Source of the DNA: an uncultured Collinsella sp. | GTDB taxonomy: Bacteria > Actinomycetota > Coriobacteriia > Coriobacteriales > Coriobacteriaceae | Reading direction: 5' to 3' | DNA length: 25,903 nt | Assembly (NCBI GenBank): GCA_900545835.1 | Contig: URBB01000014.1 | Span: 1-25,903, forward strand | In this document: positions 1-7,427 of the stretch, piece by piece | Position numbering within the stretch: position 1 is the stretch's first letter | How the letters are laid out: each line of letters begins with the position of its first letter | Notes under the pieces: generated by a model | What the model saw: the letters and a program-made list of their open reading frames with translations, nothing else | Told to the model about the DNA's origin: nothing | Databases searched by the model: none | Translations under genes and position numbers: made by a program

Positions 1-47
1 CTACACTCTCTCCGTCGTCGGCAGCGTCAGATGTGTATAAGAGACAG
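1..47 (+). other. Illumina Nextera i5-side adapter and index (not genomic)
   Basis: Bases 15-28 are TCGTCGGCAGCGTC and 29-47 are the transposase mosaic end AGATGTGTATAAGAGACAG. Bases 1-6 match the tail of the P5 oligo and 7-14 (TCTCTCCG) match the Nextera XT index I remember as S511. This is library adapter left on an assembled contig, so genomic sequence starts at 48. Confidence 0.97.
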
Positions 48-74
48 GTGTATGATTCTGAACGTTACATGACT

Positions 75-94
75 CACTTTATCTAACTAAAGTG
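75..94. promoter_or_regulatory. Perfect 7-bp inverted repeat upstream of the amino-acid ABC operon
   Basis: CACTTTA (75-81) and TAAAGTG (88-94) form a perfect dyad around a 6-nt centre, ending 18 nt before the ATG of the binding-protein gene. A possible -10, TATGAT, lies at 51-56; its -35 would fall in the adapter and is lost. The dyad could be an operator or a 5' UTR hairpin. No regulator gene is adjacent. Confidence 0.35.
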
Positions 95-112
95 CCATCA
101 AGGGGGAATACC

Positions 113-973
113 ATGAACACCGATATGTCTCGTCGTCAGTTTGTTGGTCTAGCCGGCTCGCTCGCCACGGTGCTTGGCCTTGGTCTTGTCGGTTGCGGCG
201 GTGGTGCCGGCAAGGGCTCCGCTGCTGGCTCTGCCGCGGCCAAGGATGTGAAGGGTGCTGCGGAGTCCAAGAAGCTCGTGGTGGGCTTCGATAAGTCCTA
301 TCCTCCGTACGGCTTTGTGGGCGACGATGGCGAGTACACCGGCTTTGATCTCGATCTGGCCAAGGCTGTTGCCGATAAGCAGGGCTGGGAGGTCAAATAC
401 GAGGCCATCGACTGGGACGCCAAGGATACGCTGCTTAACTCGGGCGCCATCAACTGCATCTGGAACGGCTTTACCATGGAGGGCCGTGAGGACGACTACA
501 CGTTCTCCGAGCCGTACATGCTCAACGAGCAGGTGCTGGTGGTCAAGAAGGATGCGGGCATCAAGGGCTGGGACGATCTTGCCGGCAAGACTGTGATTAC
601 CCAGACTGATTCCGCTGCGCAGGACGTGCTTGAGGGTGACCAGAAGGATCTGGCAGCGACGTTTGCCACGCTCGACACGATCGGCGAGTACAACACGGCC
701 TTTATGCAGCTCGAGAGCGGCGCGGTCGATGCCGTGGCGTGCGACCTTTCGATTGCCCAGTATCAGCTTGCCGCCAAGCCCGATGCCTATACGCAGCTTG
801 ATGAGCCGCTGTCCAGCGAGCACTACGCCGTTGGCTTTAAGAAGGGCGACACCAAGTCGGCCGATGCTGTAGCCGAGTCGCTCAAGGCGCTCTACGAGGA
901 CGGCACGGTCAAGGACCTCTGCGATAAATATTCAAGCTATGGTTTGTCTTTCGATAATTGGGTGCTCAAGTAA
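113..973 (+). CDS. Amino-acid ABC transporter substrate-binding lipoprotein (Tat-type signal)
   Basis: Extracellular solute-binding protein of family 3, which captures polar amino acids for an importer. The 286-aa product begins with SRRQF (residues 6-10), a twin-arginine-like motif, then a hydrophobic stretch and the lipobox LVGC with Cys28, so it should be a lipid-anchored, possibly Tat-exported protein. The mature part shows family-3 hallmarks: VGFDKSYPPYGF near the mature N-terminus, GFDLDLAKAVA, and a late DAVACDLSIAQYQL segment. ATG at 113 is chosen over an upstream in-frame GTG at 92 because AGGGGG lies at 101-106 at proper spacing; ATG 125 is also possible. The TAA stop overlaps the permease ATG by one base (TAATG), so this is gene 1 of a binding protein, permease, ATPase operon. 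The substrate is not decidable from sequence; polar, cystine-like or glutamine-like amino acids are typical. Confidence 0.9.
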   Translation: MNTDMSRRQFVGLAGSLATVLGLGLVGCGGGAGKGSAAGSAAAKDVKGAAESKKLVVGFDKSYPPYGFVGDDGEYTGFDLDLAKAVADKQGWEVKYEAIDWDAKDTLLNSGAINCIWNGFTMEGREDDYTFSEPYMLNEQVLVVKKDAGIKGWDDLAGKTVITQTDSAAQDVLEGDQKDLAATFATLDTIGEYNTAFMQLESGAVDAVACDLSIAQYQLAAKPDAYTQLDEPLSSEHYAVGFKKGDTKSADAVAESLKALYEDGTVKDLCDKYSSYGLSFDNWVLK

Positions 974-1626
974 TGTCTATTCAGGTCATGATGCAGATGC
1001 TTGGCCAGGGGTTCTTGGTCAGTTTGCAGCTGTTTGTGTTGACGCTGCTCGGGTCGATTCCGCTGGGAATTCCCGTGGCGTTTATGCGCATGAGCAAAAT
1101 CGCGCCGCTTCGCTGGATTGCGCGCATCTATATCTCGGTCATGCGCGGCACGCCGCTCATGCTGCAGATGTTTGCCATCTACTTTGCCCCGTACTACGTG
1201 TTTGGCATTTCGCTCACGCCCGATTCCAAGTGGACGGCGTGCGTCGTGGCGTTCATCATCAACTACGCCGGTTACTTTGCCGAGATCTATCGCTCGGGCT
1301 TGCAGTCCATTCCGCGCGGTCAATACGAGGCTGCCGAGGTGCTGGGCTATTCGCGCGTGCAGACGTTTCTGTATATCGTGATGCCGCAGGTCGCCAAGCG
1401 TATTCTGCCGGCGATGGGCAACGAGATCATCACGCTGGTCAAGGACACGTCGCTGGCGTTTGCCATTGGCGTGGGTGAGATGTTCTCGACGGCCAAGGCG
1501 CTGGTCGCCTCGCAGGTGAGCATGGTGCCGTTTGCGATTGCGGCGCTGATTTACTGGGTCTTTAATTTCGTTGTCGAGATGCTGCTGGGCGCCGCCGAGA
1601 AAAAATTGGATTACTACCATGATTAA
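973..1626 (+). CDS. Amino-acid ABC transporter permease (HisM/GlnP family)
   Basis: Inner-membrane permease of a polar amino-acid importer, 217 aa, a normal length for the family. Several hydrophobic segments are visible (for example LVSLQLFVLTLLGSIPLGIPVAF near the N-terminus). The cytoplasmic EAA loop that docks on the ATPase is clear: QSIPRGQYEAAEVLGYSRVQ, followed by IVMPQVAKRILPAMGNEII. The start is ATG 973, overlapping the preceding TAA; an earlier in-frame TTG at 958 lies inside the upstream gene and is not needed. The 3' end overlaps the ATPase gene by 8 bp. Such permeases work as homodimers or pair with a second permease; only one is encoded here, so a homodimer is likely. Confidence 0.93.
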   Translation: MSIQVMMQMLGQGFLVSLQLFVLTLLGSIPLGIPVAFMRMSKIAPLRWIARIYISVMRGTPLMLQMFAIYFAPYYVFGISLTPDSKWTACVVAFIINYAGYFAEIYRSGLQSIPRGQYEAAEVLGYSRVQTFLYIVMPQVAKRILPAMGNEIITLVKDTSLAFAIGVGEMFSTAKALVASQVSMVPFAIAALIYWVFNFVVEMLLGAAEKKLDYYHD

Positions 1627-2383
1627 TTCGGTAATGAATATATCGAACGCTCGCAAGGCGTTTGGCGGCAATGAGGTGCTCAAGGATATCTCGCTCGAGG
1701 TCAAGCGTGGCGAGGTCGTGGCGATTATCGGGCCTTCGGGTGGCGGCAAGTCCACGCTGCTGCGGTGTGCCACGCTGCTCGAGACACTCGGCGGAGGCTC
1801 GCTCTCGTTTGGTGACCTTGCCGTTGCGACGGATGCGGGTTCGGGCGCAGTCTATGCGAAGGGCGATGTGCCCAAGCGGGCACGCTCGCGATTCGGCCTG
1901 GTGTTCCAGAATTACAACCTGTTCCCGCACTATACCGTGATGAAAAACATCATCGACGCGCCGATCCGCGTGCTTAAGCGCCCGCGCGAACAGGCGGAAG
2001 CTCGTGCGCGCGAGTTGATCGCGCAGATGGGGCTTACGGGCAACGAGAACAAGGTGCCATGTGAGCTTTCGGGCGGCCAGCAACAGCGTGTGAGTATCGC
2101 CCGCGCCTTGGCGCTCGACCCGGAGATCCTGTTCTTTGACGAGCCGACCTCGGCGCTCGATCCCGAGCTGACGGCCGAGGTGCTGCGTGTCATTAAAGAC
2201 CTTGCCGCGCAGAATATGACGATGGTGATTGTGACCCACGCAATGCAGTTTGCGCGCGATGTTGCCGACCGCGTGGTCTTTATGGATGGCGGCCGCATTG
2301 TCGAGGAGGGTCCTGCCGAGCAGGTCATCGACCATCCGCGTGAGCAGCGCACCCGTGAGTTCTTGAGCCGTATCGAGGGATAG
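1619..2383 (+). CDS. Polar amino-acid ABC transporter ATP-binding protein
   Basis: ATPase of the importer encoded by the two upstream genes, 254 aa. Visible motifs in order: Walker A GPSGGGKST (38-46), Q-loop QNYNLFPHYTV, ABC signature LSGGQQQRVSIARAL, Walker B LFFDEPTSALDPEL and switch His in IVTHAM. This is the HisP/GlnQ architecture. Compared with GlnQ there is a slightly longer loop between Walker A and the Q-loop (about residues 65-90, containing GDVPKRARSRFG). The start ATG 1619 lies 8 bp inside the permease gene and has only a weak ribosome-binding site, so it is probably translationally coupled; ATG 1634 is an alternative. A terminator follows 35 bp after the stop. Confidence 0.94.
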   Translation: MINSVMNISNARKAFGGNEVLKDISLEVKRGEVVAIIGPSGGGKSTLLRCATLLETLGGGSLSFGDLAVATDAGSGAVYAKGDVPKRARSRFGLVFQNYNLFPHYTVMKNIIDAPIRVLKRPREQAEARARELIAQMGLTGNENKVPCELSGGQQQRVSIARALALDPEILFFDEPTSALDPELTAEVLRVIKDLAAQNMTMVIVTHAMQFARDVADRVVFMDGGRIVEEGPAEQVIDHPREQRTREFLSRIEG

Positions 2384-2417
2384 GCTCAGGTATTTACTCA
2401 ACTATTAATTAAGGCGA

Positions 2418-2453
2418 AGCCGCCGCAGGTCTTACGGTCTGTGGCGGCTTTTT
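2418..2453 (+). terminator. Rho-independent terminator of the amino-acid ABC operon
   Basis: AGCCGCCGCAG (2418-2428) pairs with CTGTGGCGGCT (2439-2449) with one G-U pair, followed directly by a T-rich tail (TTTTTG). Confidence 0.9.
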
Positions 2454-2693
2454 GTTTGCATCGACGGGGTTCAATAATCGCCTCACAAGCTTGTCTCTTC
2501 CTCTCGCCGCCTGTATTCATACGTGCGCCGAAAGGTATGCATGGACGGTCGCCCGTGAGGGTAGGGTGGTGGCATAGGACATTTGGAGGGTGAGTCGGCT
2601 CGGCTGCCGACCATGCTGCTCCCGGGATGGCACCGACCGCGAACTCTCCCCGTTGGCGTCGCGCATTGCGCGCGGCCCTGCAAGGAGGTCATC
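2454..2693 (+). promoter_or_regulatory. Leader and promoter region of the EF-G-like gene
   Basis: About 240 bp without a convincing gene. A candidate promoter is TTGTCT (2491-2496), 17 bp, TATTCA (2514-2519). A hairpin GTCGGC/GCCGAC (2594-2599 and 2606-2611, 6-nt loop) lies further down, and a strong Shine-Dalgarno AAGGAGG (2682-2688) precedes the ATG. An in-frame TTG at 2583 would extend the protein by 37 residues, but that segment has no EF-G similarity. The long leader may be regulatory; nothing matches a riboswitch I know. Confidence 0.4.
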
Positions 2694-4769
2694 ATGGGTG
2701 CTCCCAAGACCGGTAACGTAAGGAACGTGGTGCTCGTAGGCCAAGGCGGGGTGGGCAAGACTTCACTCGCCGAGGCCATGCTCCACCTTTCCGGCAAGAC
2801 CGCCCGCCTGGGCGGCCACGACGGCACCAAGCCCACGCTCGACTATGACCCCGAAGAGGTCAAGCGTGCATTTTCCATCTCGACGACCATCGCGCCGATC
2901 GACTGGAAGGGCGCGCGCATCAATGTGCTCGATGCCCCGTGCTACCCCGATTTTATCGGCGACGCCTTTGCCGCGATGAGTGTTTGCGAGACGGCTCTGT
3001 TTGTGGTCGACGCCGAGGCCGGCCCGCAGCCTACGACGGTTAAGCTCTGGTATGCCGCCGAGGACCTGCGCCTGGCGCGTGCGGTGTTCGTAAACCGCCT
3101 GTCGCGCTCCGAGGCCAGCTTTGCGACCACGATGGACCTGCTGCAAGAGCGCTTTGGCACGCGACTGGGCGCCGTGACCCTTCCCTGGGGCGAGGGCGAG
3201 GACTTTGATGGCATCATCGACCTGGTGCGCATGAAGGCGCGCCATTGCAACGGCGCCGAAGCCGTTGAGTCGGAGATTCCCGAGGAGTATCGTGCCCAGG
3301 CCGAGGAGGCCCATGACCATCTGTGCGAGCTGGTGGCCGAGGCTGACGACGAACTGATGATGAAGTACTTGGAAGGCGAGGAGACGCTGACGCAGGAGGA
3401 GCTTGAGGGCTTGCTGTCGAAGGCGATTGCCGAGCGCATCTTTGTGCCGGTCTTTGCGGGCGATTGCATTAAGGAGCAGGGCGTCAACTCGCTGATGGAC
3501 GACATCGCCACGTACTTCCCGGCGCCGACGGACTACGGCGAGATGCCGCTCATCGACGGTGATTCGCTCAAGATTTCGAGCGACGATGACCGTCCGGTGG
3601 CGTTTGTGTTTAAGACGCTGGCCGATCCGCAGCAGGGTCGCATCAGCTTTATCAAGGTGCTGACGGGTACGCTTGAGCCGGGTCTTGAGCTGATCAACGC
3701 GCGTACCCGCAAGAGCGATCGTCTGGCCCACCTGTATGTGATGTGCGGCCGCGACATGACCGAGGTCGGTCACGCCTATGCCGGCGACATCATCGTGGCG
3801 CCCAAGCTGGCGGCCGAGACGGGCGATACGCTCTCCATTACCGGTAAGGTCGAGGCTGCGGCGTTTAAGTTCCCCAACTCGCAGTACCGCATTGCCATCG
3901 AGGCCGAGAACCGTGGCGACGAAGAGAAGCTCTATACGTTTATCGAGAAGGCGTGCAAGGCTGATCCGACCATGAGCATCGATCGTGACGAGGAGACGGG
4001 CCAGACTATCATCTCCGCCGTTGGTGAGGCGCAGGTTTCGGTGCTGCTCAACCGTTTGGAGGATCGCACCAAGGTCGTGGCCAAGAGCGTGCCGATCCGC
4101 ATTCCGTATCGCGAGACCATCCGCCGCACGGCGAGCGCCCAGGGTCGCCACAAGAAGCAGACCGGTGGCGCCGGTCAGTACGGCGACTGCTGGCTGCGCG
4201 TGGAGCCGCTTATTGGGCCCGACGGCACGAGCGACGGCTACGAGTTTGTGGATGAGGTCGTGGGCGGCCGCATTCCGCGCTCGCTGATCCCCGCCGTGGA
4301 CAAGGGTGTCCAGGAGACCATGAAGGACGGCATCATTGCCGGCTACCCGCTCACGGGCATTCGCGTGGCTGTGTACGACGGCTCGTATCACAGCGTCGAC
4401 TCCAACGAGATGGCGTTCCGCGCGGCGGCTCGCATCGGCCTGCGCAAGGCATGCGCCGATGCCGACCCGGTGGTGCTGGAGCCCATCGAGGAAATCACGG
4501 TGACTATTCCCGAGAGCTACGCCGGCGCCGTGATGGGTGACATCTCGGCATCGCGCGGTCGCGTGACGGGCATGGAGACCGATGAACGCGGCGACACCGT
4601 GGTCATCGCCCAGGCACCTCTCGCCGAGCTGACGGATTACTCGACGCGCCTGCGCTCTATCACGCGCGGCACGGGTGACTTTACCATGAAGCCCGCAGGC
4701 TATGAGCAGGTGCCTTATGACGTTCAGGCCAAGCTGGTCGAGCGCTATGAGGAGGGCCGCGCCAAGTAG
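2694..4769 (+). CDS. EF-G-like translation factor paralogue (FusA2/EF-G2 type) with altered GTPase motifs
   Basis: A 691-aa protein with the full EF-G domain order, not the housekeeping fusA. G1 is GQGGVGKT (16-23). G3 reads DAPCY (80-84) instead of DTPGH, so the family glycine and the catalytic histidine are replaced. The G4 position reads NRLS (134-137) instead of NKxD, losing the guanine-reading Asp. The G5 region reads AGDC rather than a SA(L/K) motif. Domain IV is well kept (YRETIRRTA, KKQTGGAGQYGD), as is the C-terminal domain (PESYAGAVMGDISASRGRVTGME). Mycobacterial EF-G2 has been reported to bind nucleotide without ribosome-dependent GTPase activity, so this may be a non-translocating factor. 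The start is ATG 2694 behind AAGGAGG. The gene is monocistronic: its own terminator follows at 4805, and the upstream operon ends at 2453. A ribosome-protection or recycling role is possible but unproven. Confidence 0.88.
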   Translation: MGAPKTGNVRNVVLVGQGGVGKTSLAEAMLHLSGKTARLGGHDGTKPTLDYDPEEVKRAFSISTTIAPIDWKGARINVLDAPCYPDFIGDAFAAMSVCETALFVVDAEAGPQPTTVKLWYAAEDLRLARAVFVNRLSRSEASFATTMDLLQERFGTRLGAVTLPWGEGEDFDGIIDLVRMKARHCNGAEAVESEIPEEYRAQAEEAHDHLCELVAEADDELMMKYLEGEETLTQEELEGLLSKAIAERIFVPVFAGDCIKEQGVNSLMDDIATYFPAPTDYGEMPLIDGDSLKISSDDDRPVAFVFKTLADPQQGRISFIKVLTGTLEPGLELINARTRKSDRLAHLYVMCGRDMTEVGHAYAGDIIVAPKLAAETGDTLSITGKVEAAAFKFPNSQYRIAIEAENRGDEEKLYTFIEKACKADPTMSIDRDEETGQTIISAVGEAQVSVLLNRLEDRTKVVAKSVPIRIPYRETIRRTASAQGRHKKQTGGAGQYGDCWLRVEPLIGPDGTSDGYEFVDEVVGGRIPRSLIPAVDKGVQETMKDGIIAGYPLTGIRVAVYDGSYHSVDSNEMAFRAAARIGLRKACADADPVVLEPIEEITVTIPESYAGAVMGDISASRGRVTGMETDERGDTVVIAQAPLAELTDYSTRLRSITRGTGDFTMKPAGYEQVPYDVQAKLVERYEEGRAK

Positions 4770-4804
4770 CGTGTGGCGTTGCCTGCAATGTGGACGCTGA
4801 CGAA

Positions 4805-4840
4805 AAGGCCGCCCTGGGTAATCCAGGGCGGCCTTTTTTG
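4805..4840. terminator. Strong, probably bidirectional terminator between convergent genes
   Basis: AAGGCCGCCCTGG (4805-4817) and CCAGGGCGGCCTT (4823-4835) form a perfect 13-bp stem with a 5-nt loop and a six-T tail on the + strand. On the - strand the same stem is followed by TTTTCG, so it can also end the endonuclease transcript. Confidence 0.93.
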
Positions 4841-4898
4841 ATCCCATGGGGACGGAGGAAAACGAATCATTTTTGGGTTACGGGCGGTGCGGTCGGCA

Positions 4899-5882
4899 CT
4901 AGTCTCCGGATGCCTGGTTGCGGCCGGTGGCGTAGTCGATCTGCACGTGCGGCTGCAGGTTGTAGCAGTACACGTGGAAGCAGAGGGTCTTGCCGTGGTC
5001 CTCGACCGATTGCGCCTCAAGGCGCACGCCGCGGCAGACAAGCTCCTCTTCGTTATACATGGGCGTGACGCGATAGAGCACGTGGTTGCCCGTATCGCGA
5101 ATATAGTTGAGAATCTGCTCTTCAAACGGCAGCATACCCGTCTCGTTGAGATAACGCGTGCCGGTGAGGAGATTCTTGCGATTGGCGTTCTCGCCGCAGA
5201 GTGACCAGGCGATAAGGTGGCAGCGGTTGTAGAGGCTCTGGCCCGGAATAAAGTCGTAGCGCTGCTGGTGCCAACCGGCAGGATGGATACGCGAGATATC
5301 GCCGCGCTTGCATTGACCGAGTGACTCGGGGCCCACGCAGGCGAGCGCCTTGCGAGTGCGGCCCAGGCTGTCGAGCTTGGAGAATTTCTTAAAGCAGCCC
5401 TCTTCGGTGGCGCGATCGTATTCATCGAGTGTGAATGATGGCGTGCCGAGCGGGTGCATGCTGTCGGCGCGAAGGGCAACGTAGGGGTTGCCGGCGTAGT
5501 CGGGAATGCTGCTGAGGTATACGCCGCGGGCGCGGTCAAGATCGGGGTTTTCGACCTCGTCGATGGGGGCGGCGGCGCTGTCCGCGGAAGCGTCGTCATC
5601 GGTGTCGGGTGCGGCGGAATCGGAGCCATCGCCAGAGTCCTGGCTGTTTTGAGGGTCCGGGGAGCTCGCCGTTCCCGATTCGAGCCGAGCGACCAGGTCT
5701 GCCTCGTCGTCGGTGCGGCTGGGACTCTCGTTTTGTTTTTCGGCCAGAGCCGCCGCCTGCTCATCGCTTTGCGGCGACAGTAACTTGGGCGCTCCGTCGA
5801 GCGATCCCGTAAACAGCGCAAACCCGAGCACCACGGCGGTGCCGATGGAAAGTACTTGCTTGTAGGCGGACTTGCGCGACAT
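4899..5882 (-). CDS. Exported DNA/RNA non-specific endonuclease (Endonuclea_NS_2/EndA-like)
   Basis: A 327-aa beta-beta-alpha metal nuclease that degrades DNA and RNA outside the cytoplasm. Residues 1-30 are a basic start plus a hydrophobic segment (VLSIGTAVVLGFALFTG), a signal peptide or membrane anchor. Residues 35-115 are an acidic, Ser/Asp/Ala-rich linker. The nuclease domain follows, with the active-site block YNRCHLIAWSL (His222, in the place of the DRGH motif) and NLLTGTRYLNETGMLPFE (237-254), then NHVLYRVTPMYNEEEL and IDYATG near the end, as in streptococcal-type DNases. Eight cysteines in the C-terminal two thirds are unusual for an exported nuclease. The start ATG (5880-5882) has AGGAG 5 nt upstream. 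The gene is convergent with the EF-G-like gene and shares its terminator. It could serve nutrient uptake from DNA, biofilm turnover or DNA processing for competence; no competence genes are nearby. Confidence 0.88.
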   Translation of the reverse strand: MSRKSAYKQVLSIGTAVVLGFALFTGSLDGAPKLLSPQSDEQAAALAEKQNESPSRTDDEADLVARLESGTASSPDPQNSQDSGDGSDSAAPDTDDDASADSAAAPIDEVENPDLDRARGVYLSSIPDYAGNPYVALRADSMHPLGTPSFTLDEYDRATEEGCFKKFSKLDSLGRTRKALACVGPESLGQCKRGDISRIHPAGWHQQRYDFIPGQSLYNRCHLIAWSLCGENANRKNLLTGTRYLNETGMLPFEEQILNYIRDTGNHVLYRVTPMYNEEELVCRGVRLEAQSVEDHGKTLCFHVYCYNLQPHVQIDYATGRNQASGD

Positions 5883-5907
5883 GGAGGCTCCTGGATGGAC
5901 GGTTGGG

Positions 5908-5935
5908 AATCTACCAGTCTAGCAGGAGCCGGCAA
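5908..5935 (-). promoter_or_regulatory. Candidate promoter of the endonuclease gene
   Basis: Read on the - strand: -35 TTGCCG (5935-5930), 16-bp spacer, -10 TAGATT (5913-5908), 25 bp before the ATG. This is a reading by eye only. Confidence 0.4.
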
Positions 5936-5967
5936 GGGCCGTTCTGTCGAACAAATACTTAAGATTT

Positions 5968-5996
5968 GAGACAAACGCTACTGATTCATTTGTCCC
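5968..5996. repeat. GGGACAAA/TTTGTCCC-type hairpin after the LacI gene
   Basis: GAGACAAA (5968-5975) and TTTGTCCC (5989-5996) pair with one mismatch around a 13-nt loop, 5 bp past the stop of the minus-strand LacI gene. There is no clear T tract. The same GGGACAAA motif recurs in the hairpin at 10379-10403, so this may be a small intergenic palindrome family. Confidence 0.4.
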
Positions 5997-6001
5997 GCGG
6001 T

Positions 6002-7012
6002 CTAGATCGAGGTGGAGTCGAGCCAGTTGAGCTTGCACTCGAGAATGCGCTGCTCGCCGGGTTCGCTGCTTCCGTCAAGTAGGGCGAGCAGCATCTCGGC
6101 TGCTTCGCGACCTTCTTGGTCGACGGGCTCGATGATGGTGGAGACGGTCGGTGTGGTGAGATTAGTCCAGTCTTCGCAGTTGAGTCCCAAAAGGCCGATT
6201 TGCTGCGGAAGCAGATGGGCCATTGGCTGGAGGGCCTTGTAGACACGGGGAAGTGCCCACTGATTTTGCACGAAGATAAGGGTTCGCTTGGCGGGATTGA
6301 ACTTGAATTTAAAGTATTCGGTGAGCTCGTTGATTGACGGCTTGTTGTGATCGATGGGAATCGCTTTGTAGAGCTGCCCGTTCGCTGCCAGCGCCTCGGC
6401 ATACCCCTGAAAACGCTCCATGCGGGTGCGCATTTCGGTCATGTTGGCGGCAATGGAAAAGAAATCTTCGTAGCCGGCGTCGAGGAGTGCCTGTGTGGCG
6501 TTGTACACGCCGTCGTAAAGGTTGGTTTTGATCCAGCTGGTACCTGGGCTATAGATGGCCGCATCGAAAAAGACGACCGGCTTGCCGGCGCGTCTAATGC
6601 GGTCATGCACGGCTTTGAAGTTTGCCGTGGGCTGGATGATAAAGCCATCGACGCCCAGCGAGAGCATCTTGTCGACGTACATGAGCTCGGTCTCGGGGTT
6701 AAAGTTGCTCGTGCAAACGACCGTCTGGTAGCCCGCGGGGAGCATGACCTGCTCCATGCCATTGAGAACGAGCCCCGCCCATTTGTTGGTGTTATCCAAA
6801 ATGATGATGGCAATGACGTGGGTTTGCTTGCCAGTGAGCGTCTGCGCTTGGGCGTTGGGAACGTATCCGAGTTCCTTAATGACGCGCGCGATTTTGTTCT
6901 GCGTATTCTCGCTAAGCTTTTCTCGTTTGTCGTTGAGGTAATACGAGACGCTTGCCGTCGAGGTTCCCGCCTCTCGAGCGACGTCTGCGATCGTAACGCG
7001 CTGTTTTGCCAC
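6002..7012 (-). CDS. LacI-family transcriptional regulator of the divergent PTS operon
   Basis: A 336-aa sugar-responsive repressor. The helix-turn-helix is at the very N-terminus (VTIADVAREAGTSTASVSYYLN, residues 5-26), then the hinge (YVPNAQAQTLTGK) and a periplasmic-binding-like sensor domain ending TVSTIIEPVDQEGREAAEMLL. I start it at GTG 7012, because GGAAGGAG sits 5 nt upstream and the HTH then begins at residue 5; an in-frame ATG at 7048 would add 12 residues and has no ribosome-binding site. It lies head-to-head with the PTS operon at 7428, and LacI proteins typically regulate the sugar operon next door, so its effector is probably the transported sugar or its phosphate. The operator is not certain: candidate repeats are listed for 7013-7427. 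Confidence 0.9.
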   Translation of the reverse strand: MAKQRVTIADVAREAGTSTASVSYYLNDKREKLSENTQNKIARVIKELGYVPNAQAQTLTGKQTHVIAIIILDNTNKWAGLVLNGMEQVMLPAGYQTVVCTSNFNPETELMYVDKMLSLGVDGFIIQPTANFKAVHDRIRRAGKPVVFFDAAIYSPGTSWIKTNLYDGVYNATQALLDAGYEDFFSIAANMTEMRTRMERFQGYAEALAANGQLYKAIPIDHNKPSINELTEYFKFKFNPAKRTLIFVQNQWALPRVYKALQPMAHLLPQQIGLLGLNCEDWTNLTTPTVSTIIEPVDQEGREAAEMLLALLDGSSEPGEQRILECKLNWLDSTSI

Positions 7013-7427
7013 AGCGACTCCTTCCGACAGATGAGCATTTTCCAACATGATGACTTTGAGTCTTGGTGAAGGATACGCTTCGGTGAGCGACTTTTTCCTT
7101 TCATATGAGTATGCAACAAATGCGGCATACGGGTGGGGTCGAAATTTGTGACCGGCATGCGCATCTGCCGTCTACCGAGAAAATCAAATACTTCTTGACT
7201 TTTGAAATCGAGGGCAAAATCGCAGGATTCATTTTTGGTTAAACGCATAACTAAATCGCATAACCAACGCTCTGACTTGCGCGTTTACCGAAATAAGCTG
7301 GCATTAAGAAAAACGAGCACCTATATTGTTCTTGTCGAAAAGACAGTAAGTCCAAACGGCAGGGGATGCTCCGGAGGCCTCCGCAAACGGTGTCTTGCGC
7401 ACGCAACTCTATGAAAAGAGGGAAGCA
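7013..7427. promoter_or_regulatory. Divergent control region between lacI and the PTS operon
   Basis: 415 bp without a gene; the base composition is AT-richer than the flanks. It holds: the inverted repeat GTATGC/GCATAC (7109-7114, 7125-7130); a tandem direct repeat CGCATAACTAA (7244-7254) and CGCATAACCAA (7257-7267), 13 bp apart, itself bracketed by TTGGTTA and TAACCAA; a candidate PTS promoter CTGGCA (7298-7303), 18 bp, TATATT (7322-7327); and a 12-bp perfect palindrome CGGAGGCCTCCG (7372-7383) in the 5' UTR. Which one is the LacI operator cannot be decided; the tandem/inverted repeat block upstream of the promoter and the UTR palindrome are the best candidates. Confidence 0.5.

Noticed and set aside
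2763..4847. 694-codon - strand frame opposite the EF-G-like gene
   Set aside because: Shadow of the conserved + strand gene; Arg/His/Leu-rich without motifs.
4745..5974. 409-codon - strand frame overlapping the endonuclease gene
   Set aside because: Pro/Ser/Arg/Thr-rich shadow frame; the 4899-5882 frame has the nuclease motifs and a ribosome-binding site.
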